DNA of 64,000 bases from Trebonia kvetii (GCF_007827045.1 NZ_RPFW01000004.1:124001-188000), one strand, 5' to 3'. Counted from the first letter of the stretch, positions 26,659 to 36,000 are shown. A program made the numbers and translations. Notes: a model not told the origin generated them from the letters alone.

Positions 26659-27435
26659 ATGAAACCCCCGCTCACTACCGTTGCCGCCGCGGTGAGCACC
26701 ACATTCGCCGCTGTCCTGCTGGCGATGCTCGCCGCCTGCGGCGGTCAGCCAGGCCGGCCCGCGCCGCCCGCGCCGTCCGCCAGCACCTCTCCGGCCGCAC
26801 CCAGCCGTGCTGCGGTGCCTAGCCAAGCCGCGACGCCCGGCCAGCCGAGTTCGGGCGCTCCCTCGGCGGGTTCGTCCGCCCAGGTTCTGTCATCCTGGCT
26901 TGCGTACCCGTGGCACTGGCCGAACGACGTCGCGGCGCCCGGGCGCGTCACCCACAGCCCCGCGGTGCCGCCGGTTCCGGAGCTAGTCCAGATCAGCGTG
27001 GGCAGTCACCCGGCCGAGTCCGGCGAGCGGCCGTTCGAACGGATTTCGTTCACCTTCACGACCGCCTTCCCCAGCTATCGGTTCGAGTTCGCCGGCAAGC
27101 TGGTCAGCGACCCCGGCGGTAAGGTCATCCGACTCGACGGCCAGGACGTGCTGGAGATCGTATTCACCCAGGCCCAGGCGCACACCGCCGACGGAACGCA
27201 CTCGTCGATCATCTCCCAGCCTGCTCCGCGCATCGGCTATCAGCGGATGGCCGATTACGCCCAGGCCGGCGACTTCGAGGGTGTACTCACCTATGGCATC
27301 GGCATCATCAGGCCGGTCCTGCAATCCAACCCGCAGTTCGCGGTCCGCGCCTACGAGGTGGAGACGGTCACCGCCAGCGGCCAGCACCGCCACACCGTGG
27401 CGATTGACATCGACGCAGGTAACCCGGGACGTTAG
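26659..27435 (+). CDS. Lipoprotein with AMIN-like domain
   Basis: A 258-residue protein with a lipoprotein signal ending LLAMLAACGG (lipidated Cys27) and a Pro/Ala/Ser-rich linker to about residue 80. The domain that follows reads VQISVGSHPAESGERPFERISFTFT and YRFEFAGKLVSDPGGKVIRLDGQDVLEIVF. This pattern of a fixed start, an FxF strand and a late 'conserved constant' strand matches AMIN-like domains of actinobacterial exported proteins. It is anchored on the outer face of the membrane. Function unknown; cell-envelope binding is possible. Confidence 0.72.
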   Translation: MKPPLTTVAAAVSTTFAAVLLAMLAACGGQPGRPAPPAPSASTSPAAPSRAAVPSQAATPGQPSSGAPSAGSSAQVLSSWLAYPWHWPNDVAAPGRVTHSPAVPPVPELVQISVGSHPAESGERPFERISFTFTTAFPSYRFEFAGKLVSDPGGKVIRLDGQDVLEIVFTQAQAHTADGTHSSIISQPAPRIGYQRMADYAQAGDFEGVLTYGIGIIRPVLQSNPQFAVRAYEVETVTASGQHRHTVAIDIDAGNPGR

Positions 27436-27472
27436 CCTCTGACTCTGCACCACGCCGCGGCATTATCCGGCC

Positions 27473-28095
27473 ATGAACGAGCGTCCCGGTCCGCTGGCCG
27501 GGGGCCGCGGCGGCAGTCCTCTCGCTGCGTTGCCTGACGGGGGGCTCTCCGCTGCGGAGGCCGCGGAGCGGCTGACCCGCGACGGGCCGAATGAGCTGCC
27601 TCCTGCTCGCCGGGCATCCGTCTGGCAACTGGTCGCGGGCGAGGTGCGCGACCCGCTGGTGGTTGTGCTGATTGTCGCAGCGGCGCTGACGATCGCGACC
27701 GGAGACTAGACGGACGCGGGGGTCATCCTGCTAGTGATAGTGGTGAACACGGCGGCGGGTGTCATTCAGGAGGTGAAGGCCGGCCAGGCCATAGCCGCGC
27801 TGTCGGAGATGACCGCGCCGGAGGCGCGCGTGCTGCGTGACGGCGAGCAGGTGGTGATTTCCGCCGCTGGGTGGTGGCCGGGGACGTGCTGGTGCTTGCC
27901 GAGGGCGATATCGTGTCCGCCGATGCCGCCGTGGTGGAGGCGGCGGCGTTGCTGGTGGACGAGTCTGCCCTGACGGGCGAGTCCGTGCCGGTGGAGAAGG
28001 CGGCGGCAGCTGGGGGCACGGCGATACTGGTCGTCGGCAGCACCGCGCATAAGGTCATCCACCTGGCCGACCGACCCGTCCTGATCGTCCGCTAG
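27473..28095 (+). pseudogene. P-type cation ATPase N-terminus joined to a universal-stress-protein tail
   Basis: The first part is the N-terminal cation-ATPase domain and first membrane helices (LSAAEAAERLTRDGPNELPP...VRDPLVVVLIVAAALTIATGD). A TAG at 27707-27709 replaces the expected tryptophan. The frame continues to about 27865 (VNTAAGVIQEVKAGQA), then shifts to VVAGDVLVLAEGDIVSADA...DESALTGESVPVEKA. From about 28010 the text becomes ILVVGSTAHKVIHLADRPVLIVR, which is the C-terminus of a universal stress protein. So one stop, one frameshift and one deletion junction have ruined two genes. Confidence 0.82.
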
Positions 28096-29221
28096 CTGCA
28101 CCGGCCAGGCGGCCTGGCGAATCGAAGGCGCCGGATGGGCTGAGTGGGTCGCCTGCGATGAGATGCGGCAGATAGTCGCGCTGGAGGATCGCGGCGACCA
28201 GTTGGCCTCGGCTGTGCACGCCCGTCCGGTCGAACACCGATTTCAGATGATCCTGCACGGTGTCTGCGGTCAGGTGCAGCCGGCCTGCGATCTGGCGGGT
28301 CGACATGCCCTGGCAGACGAGGGCGGATATGGTCCGCTCGCGATCGGTCAGGCCGTAAGCAGCCATGATGAGCGGTGCGATCTCGGCCGGGGCGGCTTCC
28401 TGAATGATCACTGTGATCGTCTTCTCGGCCTGGGAGGTCACCCAGAAGGCGTGCAGGACGGCCCAGCGGCCGCTTCTGGTGTGCACCCGCAGGCGCGGCA
28501 TGACCGGCTCGGCGGCGGGCAGGTGACGGAGCCTGACGGCCAGCGCCTTGATCTCGATCGGAAGATCCGAACCGTCTGCGTGGCCGCCTAGCTCCTCCAG
28601 CCACTGGCTGGCGGCATCGTTCATCCCGGCTACTGCGCCGTCTGCTGCGAGGATGACCAGGCCAGGGCCGTCCGTCGCGTCTTCCAGGTCGCAGGCCTGG
28701 CGTAGCAGGCCCAGCCGCAGGCCCTCGGCCAGGTGCGGGGCGAGGCGCTGCACAATCCGCGCCTCGCCCGGCGAGAACACCTGTGGCCCCTCGCGATGCA
28801 GGCAGATGTAGCCCCAGCAGGAGTCACGGACCCGCAGCACCGCGCGGAGTTCGTCGTGCAGTCCGAGCGGCGCGAAGATGTCACGGTAACGGTCGCTCCT
28901 AGTCGGCTGGCCGTCGGTGGCCTGCATTAATGTGCGAACGCCTGCCGGATCTCCGGCCAGGTCAGTCCATTTGTTGACGTCCTGGACCAGGAACTCGTTC
29001 TCGACAAAGTAGGGGCCCGAGTCCTCAGGCAGTTCCTCGCGGTAGGACCGGGTGAAAAGCAGCGTGGCCGGGTCCGCGGATGCCCACCACAGCGCGTCGA
29101 TCGGCACGGCCTTCCGCAGCCGCGGCAGGATCGCGGCCCGCAGCTCTTCGGCGTCCAGCCCGGATCTGCAGGCCGACGCCACCGACTCGACGAGGTTATC
29201 GGCGACCGGACCGGTGAGCAT
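28055..29221 (-). CDS. LuxR-family transcriptional regulator with GAF/PAS-like sensor region
   Basis: A 388-residue protein. The first 290 residues look like a sensor part: an alpha-helical start, a GAF-like middle (DELRAVLRVRDSCWGYICLHREG) and a PAS-like segment (GLVILAADGAVAGMNDAASQWLEEL). The C-terminal LuxR helix-turn-helix spans 291-351 (LTDRERTISALVCQGMSTRQIAGRL). ATG 29221 has AGGAGA eight bases upstream. It overlaps by a few bases the end of the small ABM-like gene before it, forming an operon. A lux-box-like palindrome upstream of that operon suggests autoregulation. Confidence 0.82.
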   Translation of the reverse strand: MLTGPVADNLVESVASACRSGLDAEELRAAILPRLRKAVPIDALWWASADPATLLFTRSYREELPEDSGPYFVENEFLVQDVNKWTDLAGDPAGVRTLMQATDGQPTRSDRYRDIFAPLGLHDELRAVLRVRDSCWGYICLHREGPQVFSPGEARIVQRLAPHLAEGLRLGLLRQACDLEDATDGPGLVILAADGAVAGMNDAASQWLEELGGHADGSDLPIEIKALAVRLRHLPAAEPVMPRLRVHTRSGRWAVLHAFWVTSQAEKTITVIIQEAAPAEIAPLIMAAYGLTDRERTISALVCQGMSTRQIAGRLHLTADTVQDHLKSVFDRTGVHSRGQLVAAILQRDYLPHLIAGDPLSPSGAFDSPGRLAGAASGRSGRVGRPGG

Positions 29222-29226
29222 GCTTC

Positions 29227-29541
29227 TCATCTCCTGCCGTTGCCCTGAGTCTCGCTGCGGGCCACAACTTCGTAGCTGCCCCTGGCGATCAGCTCTGTGC
29301 CGGTCGCCGCGACCGTCGCCGCGCGGCTCTGCTCGGCGAACCGATCGGTCGCCTTCGCTGCATCGTCGCTGTCCCACAGCGTCATCGTCAGCGCGGTGCC
29401 GCCGTCGCGGTCGACCAGAAACACCACGCCGGCGTTCCCTGGCAAGCCCTCGACGAAGCCTTTGACCGTGCTGACAGAGTTGTCGGCCCACTTCTGCAAT
29501 GCCTCCGGTGACCCGGACCATGTTGACGTTCGTGCAAACAT
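29227..29541 (-). CDS. Small ABM-like alpha/beta-barrel protein
   Basis: A 104-residue protein, ATG 29541 behind AAGAAGGAG. The pattern TSTWSGSPEALQKWADNSV, then VVFLVDRDGGTALTMTLWDSDDAAKATD, fits the dimeric alpha/beta-barrel family (antibiotic biosynthesis monooxygenase-like). It is the first gene of an operon with the LuxR regulator. It might be a ligand-binding or quinone-oxygenase type protein whose substrate the regulator senses (inference). Confidence 0.68.
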   Translation of the reverse strand: MFARTSTWSGSPEALQKWADNSVSTVKGFVEGLPGNAGVVFLVDRDGGTALTMTLWDSDDAAKATDRFAEQSRAATVAATGTELIARGSYEVVARSETQGNGRR

Positions 29542-29602
29542 GCTGGTTCTCCTTCTTTCTTTGCCTTCTTCGTCCTTCACCGCAAGCATCACAGGGGTCG
29601 TG

Positions 29603-29637
29603 CCGGAAAACCCTCCCAGAATCCTGGGAGGTTCCGG
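29603..29637. promoter_or_regulatory. Lux-box-like palindrome upstream of the LuxR operon
   Basis: CCTCCCAG (29612-29619) and CTGGGAGG (29624-29631) form a perfect eight-base dyad around AATC. An outer pair, CCGGAA (29603-29608) and TTCCGG (29632-29637), flanks it. The 20-bp inner dyad has the size and CT...CAG symmetry of LuxR-family sites. It lies about 70 bases upstream of the start of the ABM-like/LuxR operon. An RNA hairpin is the alternative. Confidence 0.55.
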
Positions 29638-29750
29638 ACGAAGGTCGTCGAGGGCAACCGCGATGTACCGGGAAATGCGTTGGCCTCGAGATTCCAAAAA
29701 GGAGATGGCCAATAGCGGACGCAGGCGCTGCCAGGCCGTGGCCCAGTCCG

Positions 29751-30668
29751 TCAACCAGCTACAGAAATTTGTTCACCGGCTGGCCCGGCCGCGTGCAGGA
29801 GTTCGGTGACCGAGGTGCAGGGCAGGCTGGTGAACGTGTCCCGCGCGTTGGGCCTGTCGCGGAATGTCAGGTCGTAGCGGTCCATCGCGAGTGCGGCTCG
29901 TGTCTGTCTGCCCAAGCCGGGTCGGAGCTGCCCGACGGTGGCGGCCATGACGTGCAGCGCGGGCCGCGGCACATGCCGGGGCTCCCTTGACCCGCCGCGG
30001 CTCGCGGCGACCATCCGGGCCAGGTCGGTCAATGTGAGGGTGTCAGGTCCGCCGATCTCGAGCGTGCCGCCGTGGGGCTCTTGTTCAGTGACGACGCGTT
30101 CGACGAGTGCGGCGACATCGCGCACCGAGAGGAAGTTGATGGGGTTTCGTCCGCGACCGAAGACCAACGGGCGGCTGGATCGTCCAGCGGTGCCGGCGAG
30201 CAGGTCGATCCACAACTCGAGAAAGGCGGTTGCCCGCACGATGGTGGCGGGCACGCCGCTGGCGGCCAGGTAGGTTTCTGCGGCGTATTTCATCCGGAAC
30301 AACTCGAACGGGCTGTCGGGTGCGGCACCTGCGACCGACATCAGCACTACCCGGGCCCCAGCAGCGCGAGCGGCCTGGATCAGGTGCATATTGCCGTCCC
30401 TGTCGACCGTCGAGGGTGAGCCGTCTCCCGGTCCAGCAAGGCCCTGGACCGCTGAGACCACGACCCCGGCTCCTGCGACTGCCGCTGTCGTGCTGGTCCG
30501 GTCACGCACATCACAGGTGACCACCTCGACGTGGTCGGCGGCCAGGTGGACTGCGCGATGCGGGTCGCGCGTCAGCACGCATACCTCCGTTCCGCGCGCA
30601 GCCAGTCCGAGGACGACGAGCGTGCCAAGCCGGCCCGTACCCCCGGCCACGACCACCCGTCCGGTCAT
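29751..30668 (-). CDS. NmrA-like NAD(P)-binding reductase
   Basis: A 305-residue atypical short-chain dehydrogenase. The nucleotide motif is VVVAGGTGRLGTLVVLGL (residues 5-22), followed by VLTRDPHRA and a D-V binding strand VVTCDVRD. A later INFLSVRDVAALVERVV segment and the TLEIGGPDTLTLTDLARM motif are typical of the NmrA/azoreductase-like group. It overlaps the SnoaL-like gene upstream by ATGA, so the two are coupled. It is divergent from a TetR regulator that probably controls it. Redox substrate unknown. Confidence 0.82.
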   Translation of the reverse strand: MTGRVVVAGGTGRLGTLVVLGLAARGTEVCVLTRDPHRAVHLAADHVEVVTCDVRDRTSTTAAVAGAGVVVSAVQGLAGPGDGSPSTVDRDGNMHLIQAARAAGARVVLMSVAGAAPDSPFELFRMKYAAETYLAASGVPATIVRATAFLELWIDLLAGTAGRSSRPLVFGRGRNPINFLSVRDVAALVERVVTEQEPHGGTLEIGGPDTLTLTDLARMVAASRGGSREPRHVPRPALHVMAATVGQLRPGLGRQTRAALAMDRYDLTFRDRPNARDTFTSLPCTSVTELLHAAGPAGEQISVAG

Positions 30669-31102
30669 GACGTTGTCCCGGGTCGGACCTGACCCTGGAC
30701 CGCGGCGTCGACATCCGTATCGCCCTCATCGACTGGTTCCAGGTAGAACCGCGCCGAGGCGATCAGTCCCTCCTTGACGGTAAAAACGATCACGCCGCGC
30801 ATCAGGTGCGGGGTGCCGTCCGGACGGGTCCCGCGGTGCTCCCACTCGCTCCACACCGTTTCGCCGGACACCGCACACTCGACGACTTCGGCGGTGAGGT
30901 CGGGGATCGAGGTGAGGATCTGCGCCCAGTTTCGGCGTACCTGCTCGCTGCCGGTGAAGCCGCGTGCCGGGTGCACTGGTGTCTCGTTGCGGTAGTCGGG
31001 TGCAAAGCACGCGCAGATCGCTTCGATGTCGTGTGCGTTCGTCGCGTCCTGCAACCTCCGCAGCACCGCGTCTGGTTCTGTCCTACTGCCGGGCTCCGGC
31101 AT
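30665..31102 (-). CDS. SnoaL-like polyketide-cyclase-fold protein
   Basis: A 145-residue protein, ATG 31102 behind GGAGGCGTC. The NTF2-like pattern is clear: DAVLRRLQDATNAHDIEAICACFAPDYRNETP at the start and the paired strands VWSEWEHRGTRPDGTPHLMRGVIVFTVKEGLIASARFYLEPV. Family members are small isomerases, cyclases or binding proteins. It is first in a two-gene operon with the NmrA-like reductase, divergent from the TetR gene with a palindromic site between them. Confidence 0.82.
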   Translation of the reverse strand: MPEPGSRTEPDAVLRRLQDATNAHDIEAICACFAPDYRNETPVHPARGFTGSEQVRRNWAQILTSIPDLTAEVVECAVSGETVWSEWEHRGTRPDGTPHLMRGVIVFTVKEGLIASARFYLEPVDEGDTDVDAAVQGQVRPGTTS

Positions 31103-31173
31103 GACGCCTCCGAGCTGAGACGGCAGCTGTGGCGCTGACGGCGTTGCCGTCAGCAAGCTGATCGTCTAATCTG

Positions 31174-31189
31174 ATCCAGTAAACTGGAT
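31174..31189. promoter_or_regulatory. TetR operator candidate
   Basis: ATCCAGT-AA-ACTGGAT is a perfect 16-bp palindrome. It lies between the starts of the SnoaL-like gene (31102, minus) and the TetR gene (31203, plus), 14 bases before the latter. The position and symmetry are those of a TetR-family autorepression site controlling both directions. Confidence 0.72.
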
Positions 31190-31202
31190 TCGTTCTATCA
31201 CT

Positions 31203-31889
31203 ATGGAGTCAAATGTGGAGCCTGTCAACCGCCGCCGCTACGACGCGAGCCGACGGCGGGAACAGGCGCGGCTGACCCGGGAGGCGATCATCGCCGCCGC
31301 CCGTCGCCGTTTCCTGCACGACGGATACGCGACGACGACAATCGCGTCGATCGCCGCCGACGCCGGCGCGTCGGCGGACACCATCTACAAGTCCTTCGGC
31401 GGCAAGGCCGGACTCCTTAAGGCAATGTGCCAGAACGCCCTTGTCGGCGCCGGACCGGTGCCCGCTGAACAGCGCTCAGACGCCATGCAGGCCAGCCAGT
31501 CCGACCCGAGCCGGATGCTGCGCCGGCTCGGCACGCTCACCGCCGAGGTGGCGCCGCGCATCGCTCCGCTGCTCCTTCTGCTCGCCAGGGCAGCCGAGAC
31601 CGACAGCGAGGTAGCCCAGTTGCGTGCCGGTCTCGACGCCGCCCGCCTGGCTCGGATGACCCAGGTCGCCGAAATCCTGGCCGGCAAGACCCGGTTGCGC
31701 CCCGGCCTGTCGGTCCAGGAGGCCGCCGAGATCATGTGGACTTACAGCTCGCCCGAGCTCTACGGCCTGCTTGTCGTCAGCCGGGGCTGGTCACCCGATC
31801 GCTACGGCGAGTTTGTCGGTGAGTCCCTCGTCGACGCCCTGCTGGGGCACGACAGCGGCGACGGCACCGCGCATGATGACAGGATCTAG
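31203..31889 (+). CDS. TetR-family transcriptional regulator
   Basis: A 228-residue protein with the TetR N-terminal helix-turn-helix (EQARLTREAIIAAARRRFLHDGYATTTIASIAADAGASADTIYKSFGGKAGLLKAM, about residues 20-75) and an all-helical ligand domain. It is divergent from the SnoaL/NmrA operon and has a perfect palindrome in the shared promoter. It probably represses itself and that operon until a small ligand binds. Confidence 0.87.
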   Translation: MESNVEPVNRRRYDASRRREQARLTREAIIAAARRRFLHDGYATTTIASIAADAGASADTIYKSFGGKAGLLKAMCQNALVGAGPVPAEQRSDAMQASQSDPSRMLRRLGTLTAEVAPRIAPLLLLLARAAETDSEVAQLRAGLDAARLARMTQVAEILAGKTRLRPGLSVQEAAEIMWTYSSPELYGLLVVSRGWSPDRYGEFVGESLVDALLGHDSGDGTAHDDRI

Positions 31890-31920
31890 CCGGACTAGGC
31901 GAGCCGTCCTAGCCGAATGC

Positions 31921-32054
31921 GGATTCGGCGTACCGATCCAAGGGATCAGCGAAACCGTGGGCCACAAGTCCTCTACCGGCATTAGCTCAAGCCCGTGATC
32001 TCGATGGGCGCGACCGGCATGAACACCACCTTCGGAAACAAGAAAACCGCCTAG
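31921..32054 (+). pseudogene. Tyrosine recombinase (integrase) C-terminal relic
   Basis: The frame from 31921 reads GFGVPIQGISETVGHKSSTG, which is the C-terminal box around the second conserved histidine of actinobacterial phage integrases. After a shift near 31990 it continues PVISMGATGMNTTFGNKKTA-stop (32052-32054), the usual tail after the lost catalytic tyrosine segment. No start and no catalytic domain precede it. It lies 64 bases from the tRNA-Ala fragment, as expected of an integrase beside its attachment site. Confidence 0.75.
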
Positions 32055-32118
32055 CCGATAGCCAAGCGGTTCACTCCCGTTTCGGCTCCCGAGGACCGTC
32101 CCGGACTCTAGAACTACG

Positions 32119-32163
32119 TGGAGCTAAGGGGATTCGAACCCCTGACCTTCTGCATGCCATGCA
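32119..32163 (-). tRNA. tRNA-Ala (GGC) 3'-half fragment, attachment-site relic
   Basis: On the minus strand the 45 bases from the anticodon loop to the discriminator base of a tRNA-Ala are present. The loop ATGGCAT carries anticodon GGC, and the T-arm (GGGGTTCGAATCCCC) and the 3' acceptor strand TAGCTCC plus A are intact. The 5' half (acceptor, D-arm, 5' side of the anticodon stem) is absent, so it is not a functional tRNA. This is the usual identity block left by an element integrated into the 3' end of a tRNA gene. Confidence 0.82.
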
Positions 32164-32308
32164 CCGCAATTTCGTCTGATGGAGTCCGAGGAGGCCTGGT
32201 TCCTGCAGGTCAGAGCGTTACGTCAGTCTGACGTCGTCGCACTCGGTCCGCCGGAATCTGAGGCCGTCCTGCAGGAACGTGAGTTGCCGCTAGCCCAGCC
32301 GGCATAGC

Positions 32309-32691
32309 GTCGCGCGTCTCCTCATCGACGCCAACCTGTCGCCGAGCGTTGCCGCCGCTCTGAGCTAGGCCGGGCTGGAGTCGGTTCACGTCTGCGATGT
32401 AGGCCTGCTGACCGCAGCCGACAGGCGCATCCTCGAGTACGCGGCTGCCAGCGCCCTGGTGATCGTCTCCGCTGACAGCGATTTCGGTGAACTGATGGCA
32501 GCCAGCCGCGGGTCAACGCGGCCTTCGGTCGTCCTTTCCGGTCCGCGGACCGGCTTAAGCCAGACGAGCGGGCAGCTCTGCTGGCGGCGAACCTGCCGGC
32601 GGTGGCAGAGGACCTGGAAGCGGGTGCGGTCGTAACCATAGCGCGAGGCCGAATGAGGATCCGGTCGCTGCCGATTGTCCCCGCTGACTGA
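32309..32691 (+). pseudogene. DUF5615 PIN-like toxin gene, broken
   Basis: The reading ARLLIDANLSPSVAAAL, then ESVHVCDVGLLTAADRRILEYAAASALVIVSADSDFGELMA, matches DUF5615 PIN-like (VapC-type) proteins, including the acidic residues of the nuclease site. A TAG interrupts it at 32366-32368, and a frameshift near 32545 is needed before the family's C-terminal part LKPDERAALLAANLPAVAEDL. The original start codon is missing. No intact antitoxin is seen upstream. It lies beside the tRNA fragment, typical cargo of an integrated element. Confidence 0.78.
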
Positions 32692-32728
32692 CCTGTTCGC
32701 GAACGCCGCTTCAGCGAGCAGGAGCCGA

Positions 32729-32888
32729 CCACTCCCCGATGGCGTCTTTCACTCTGTGGCCGGACGGCGCGATCGCCAGGCCGTCCTCGTAGTCACGCAG
32801 CCCCTCTGAGCTTGGCCTTGGCCTCGCTCTTGGTGCGGTCACTGCCGGTCTTGACAATCCCCAGGCCGCCCAAGCTAGCCTAGCTGCC
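32729..32888 (-). pseudogene. Integrase N-terminal relic
   Basis: On the minus strand: SLGGLGIVKTGSDRTKSEAKAKLR, then after a one-base shift LRDYEDGLAIAPSGHRVKDAIGEW. This is the arm-binding to SAM-like-domain transition of actinobacterial tyrosine recombinases. A TAG and the frameshift disable it, and it ends abruptly. Its orientation is opposite to the two other integrase relics in this region, so rearrangement or more than one element is implied. Confidence 0.65.
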
Positions 32889-33052
32889 CATGGACCCCCG
32901 CCCTCGATCGCCGTCGCGCACCGCTCGGCGGCGCTGGGGTGCTGCGTCAGCCCACATTCAGATCCACGAGCTTGCTGGGCGCGGCGGGGATGCGCCGCTC
33001 GTCGGGCATGGAGGGCCGTTCCTCACCGCGCTGGCCCCTCACCGCTAGATCG

Positions 33053-36000
33053 ATGGGGATGGGTCGCTCGCGTCGACGTAGTCGGCTGCTGGTTCGGGGG
33101 TTGTGGTGGCGCCGGGGTTTGTCGGGCGCGGTGCTGGCAGTTGGCGCGGTGGTGATGGGCGCCGCGGTGTTGGGACCGTTGTATGCGCGGGCGGCGGGTG
33201 AGTCGACGCTGCGGGACGAGTTGACCCAGGCGGGTCCGGCGACGGGCCTGGAGTTTCAGGACATCCCGTACGGTTTCGAGTTGGCCTCGCCGGTGTCCCA
33301 TTTCGCGCGGGCCGAGTCGATGACTTTGGCACCGGGGGCGGTGCGGGGTTATCCCACGCGGATCGGGTCGATCTATGTCGAGACCTCGGCGCACGCGGCA
33401 GCCGGACATTCTGTGCGGGTGGGCATGGTGTGGCGCGCCGGCGCGTGTGCCCATTTGATCATCGTGTCCGGGCATTGCCCGGGCGGGGCTGGGCAGGTGC
33501 TGGTCAGTCAGCGCACGGTCAATGGTTACTATGGGTGGCGGTTGGGTGGCCGGGTCTCGTTCGCGGCCGGCGTGACGGCGCGGATCGTGGGGACGTACGT
33601 GCCGCGCGACCCGCAGGAGGTTTTCTGGTTCGGGCACAACTATTTCAGGGCATCCATCGCTGTTGACGGCCCGGACACGGTCGATGCGGTGTTCGTCGAC
33701 CAGGCGGAGTCGGGCGCGCTGCCGGCGGGGGCGCAGGCCAAGCTGCTGTGGGATTACCCGCTGGATCCTGCTGCGATCCGTCTGGACGACGTGCCTGGGC
33801 TGCGCCGTGACGTGGCCGGGTTGCGGCAGTACAACAGCGAGGCGAGGTCGTGCACGACCAGCTGCCCGGGTGAGCCTGTCAATGTGCTGATGTCGACTGA
33901 TCTGGGGAAGGTGCTCGACGCGGCCGCTCATCAACGCGACCTGGTCGATCGCGGCACGCTGCTGGTGACTGTGCAGCTGGCGCTGTTGGCGTGGTTGGTG
34001 CTGTTTGAGGTGGTGAGCGACGCGGTCGAGTCGCGCGGCAGCGAGATCGCGCTGGCGAAGCTGCGCGGTCTGCGGCCGTGGCGGACGGCGTGGTTCGCTG
34101 TCGGTGAGCCGTTGGTCCTGCTCGTGGTCGCGGCCCCGATCGGGTTGGGGCTTGGCTGGCTGGCGGCCCGGCTGTTCTCGAGCGCCGTACTCGCTCCGCA
34201 CACCCCGGTTGTCCTGACCTGGCCGGCGGCGGCGGCGTTGGCCGGCGGATTCGCCGGCGGCGTTCTGGCCTTGATCGCCGCCTGCTATCGGACCCTGACC
34301 CGCAGCGTTCTGGCACAGTGGCGCCGCACGACACGGTCGCCGCGCGCGTCACGGGTCGGACTGGTGATCGACGTGGCGGTGTCGGCGGCCGCGGTCGCGG
34401 GGCTCGTGGTGCTGCTCACCGGCTCCGCCCACAGGACCGCTGTCGCGGCACTGCTGGTACCCGGGCTGCTGGTAATGGCGGTGGCGCTGTTGGGCACCCG
34501 GCTGCTGCCGCTGCTGGCTCGGACGCTGCTGCGTCCCACGCGGGCGTCGGGCCGGATCGGGTTGTTCCTCGCGGCCCGGCAGGTGGCGCGACGCCCGGCG
34601 GGGCTGCGGCTGGCGGCGATGCTGGCGGTGGCAGTCGGGTTGGCGAGCTTCGGGGTGAACGGTGAGGCGGTCGCGGCGGGGAACCGGGACGCGCGAGCCC
34701 AGGCCGAGCTGGGTGCGCAGCGGGTGGTCGCGGTGCAGTTTGAGCGCGGGGTGGACCCCGTGGCCGCGATCGCGCGGGCCGACCCCGACGGTCGGTGGGC
34801 GATGGCGGCCGCGACCTGGCTGCCCGACGGCGGCGAGTCAGTCGTTGGCACAGTGCTCGCCGTCGATGCCAGCCGGATGGCCCGGCTGGGCTACCCGGCG
34901 AGCGGCGGACCGAGTTCACAGCGGATCGCGGACATGATCGGTGCGTCCACGGTCGCGCCACTGATCACCACCGCAACGATGATGCGGGTGGTGATCAGCG
35001 CGTCGGGGATGCGCGGCGTCCCGCCGTTCGTCCAGTTCGTCCTCCGCAGCCCAGCCGACCCGTTCCTGACGGTGGCCGCGGGCACGCTGCGGCCCGGAAC
35101 CCACACCTACACCGCGAAGCTGGACTGTGCGGGCGGCTGCACGCTGCTCGGGCTGGCCTGGAACCGGCCGAACTCGTTCGGCGCGATGACCGGCACGCTG
35201 ACCGTGCAGAGCGTCGGGTGGTACCAGCATGCGCGCTGGGTTCCGGTCAACGCGTCGCTGACCCAGCCTGGGGCGTGGCGCGCTGGACCCGAGTTCAGTG
35301 ACAGCACGGATACGCTGCGGGCCACGCCTCACGGGTTGCGTGACGACTACCAGAGCAGCAGCGGGTATGGCGGCATCAGTTACGCGTTCGCCCCCCAGCC
35401 GTTGCCGGTGGTGGCCACGAGCGCAGGCGTCACCAGCGGCGCCCTGACACCAGACCCACCAGAGATGGTTGACGGATTCAGCACGGTCGCGACGTTCACC
35501 GTCAGGCAGTGGGCCCGGGTGCTGCCCGTCGTGCTCGACAGCGGGCTGATCGCCAACCTGCCCTTCGTGCGCGCCGTGCTGCCCGGCTTCGACGCCGAGG
35601 CCAACTGGATGATCTGGCTCGGACCCCACGCGCCACCGGACGCGATCGCCCGGCTCCGTGCGGCCGGGCTCACCCTGCAACACGAGAACACCACCCAATC
35701 ACGCATCATCCAGCTGGGCCGACAGGCGCCCGCGCTGTCGCTGTTCCTGCTGCTGGCGTGCGCGATCATCGGCTCGGTAGTCGCAGTCGGCGGCACCGCC
35801 ATCGCAATCACCGCCAGCGCCCGGCGACGCTCCCACGAGACCGCCGCCCTGCGGGTGGTCGGGGTACCCCGCGGCGCGTTGTATGGCGGCGCGATGATCG
35901 AGCAGGTGATGCTTCTCGGCGCCGCCGTCATCCTGGGGCTGCCGGCCGGAGCCCTCGCCGCTCGCCTCGCACTGCCGGTCATCCCCCAGTTCGCCGACAC

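Noticed and set aside
33023..34201. Long minus-strand ORF (392 codons) opposite the ABC permease
   Set aside because: Its translation is Arg/Pro/His-rich without family features and is an antisense shadow of a clear FtsX-type gene in GC-biased DNA.
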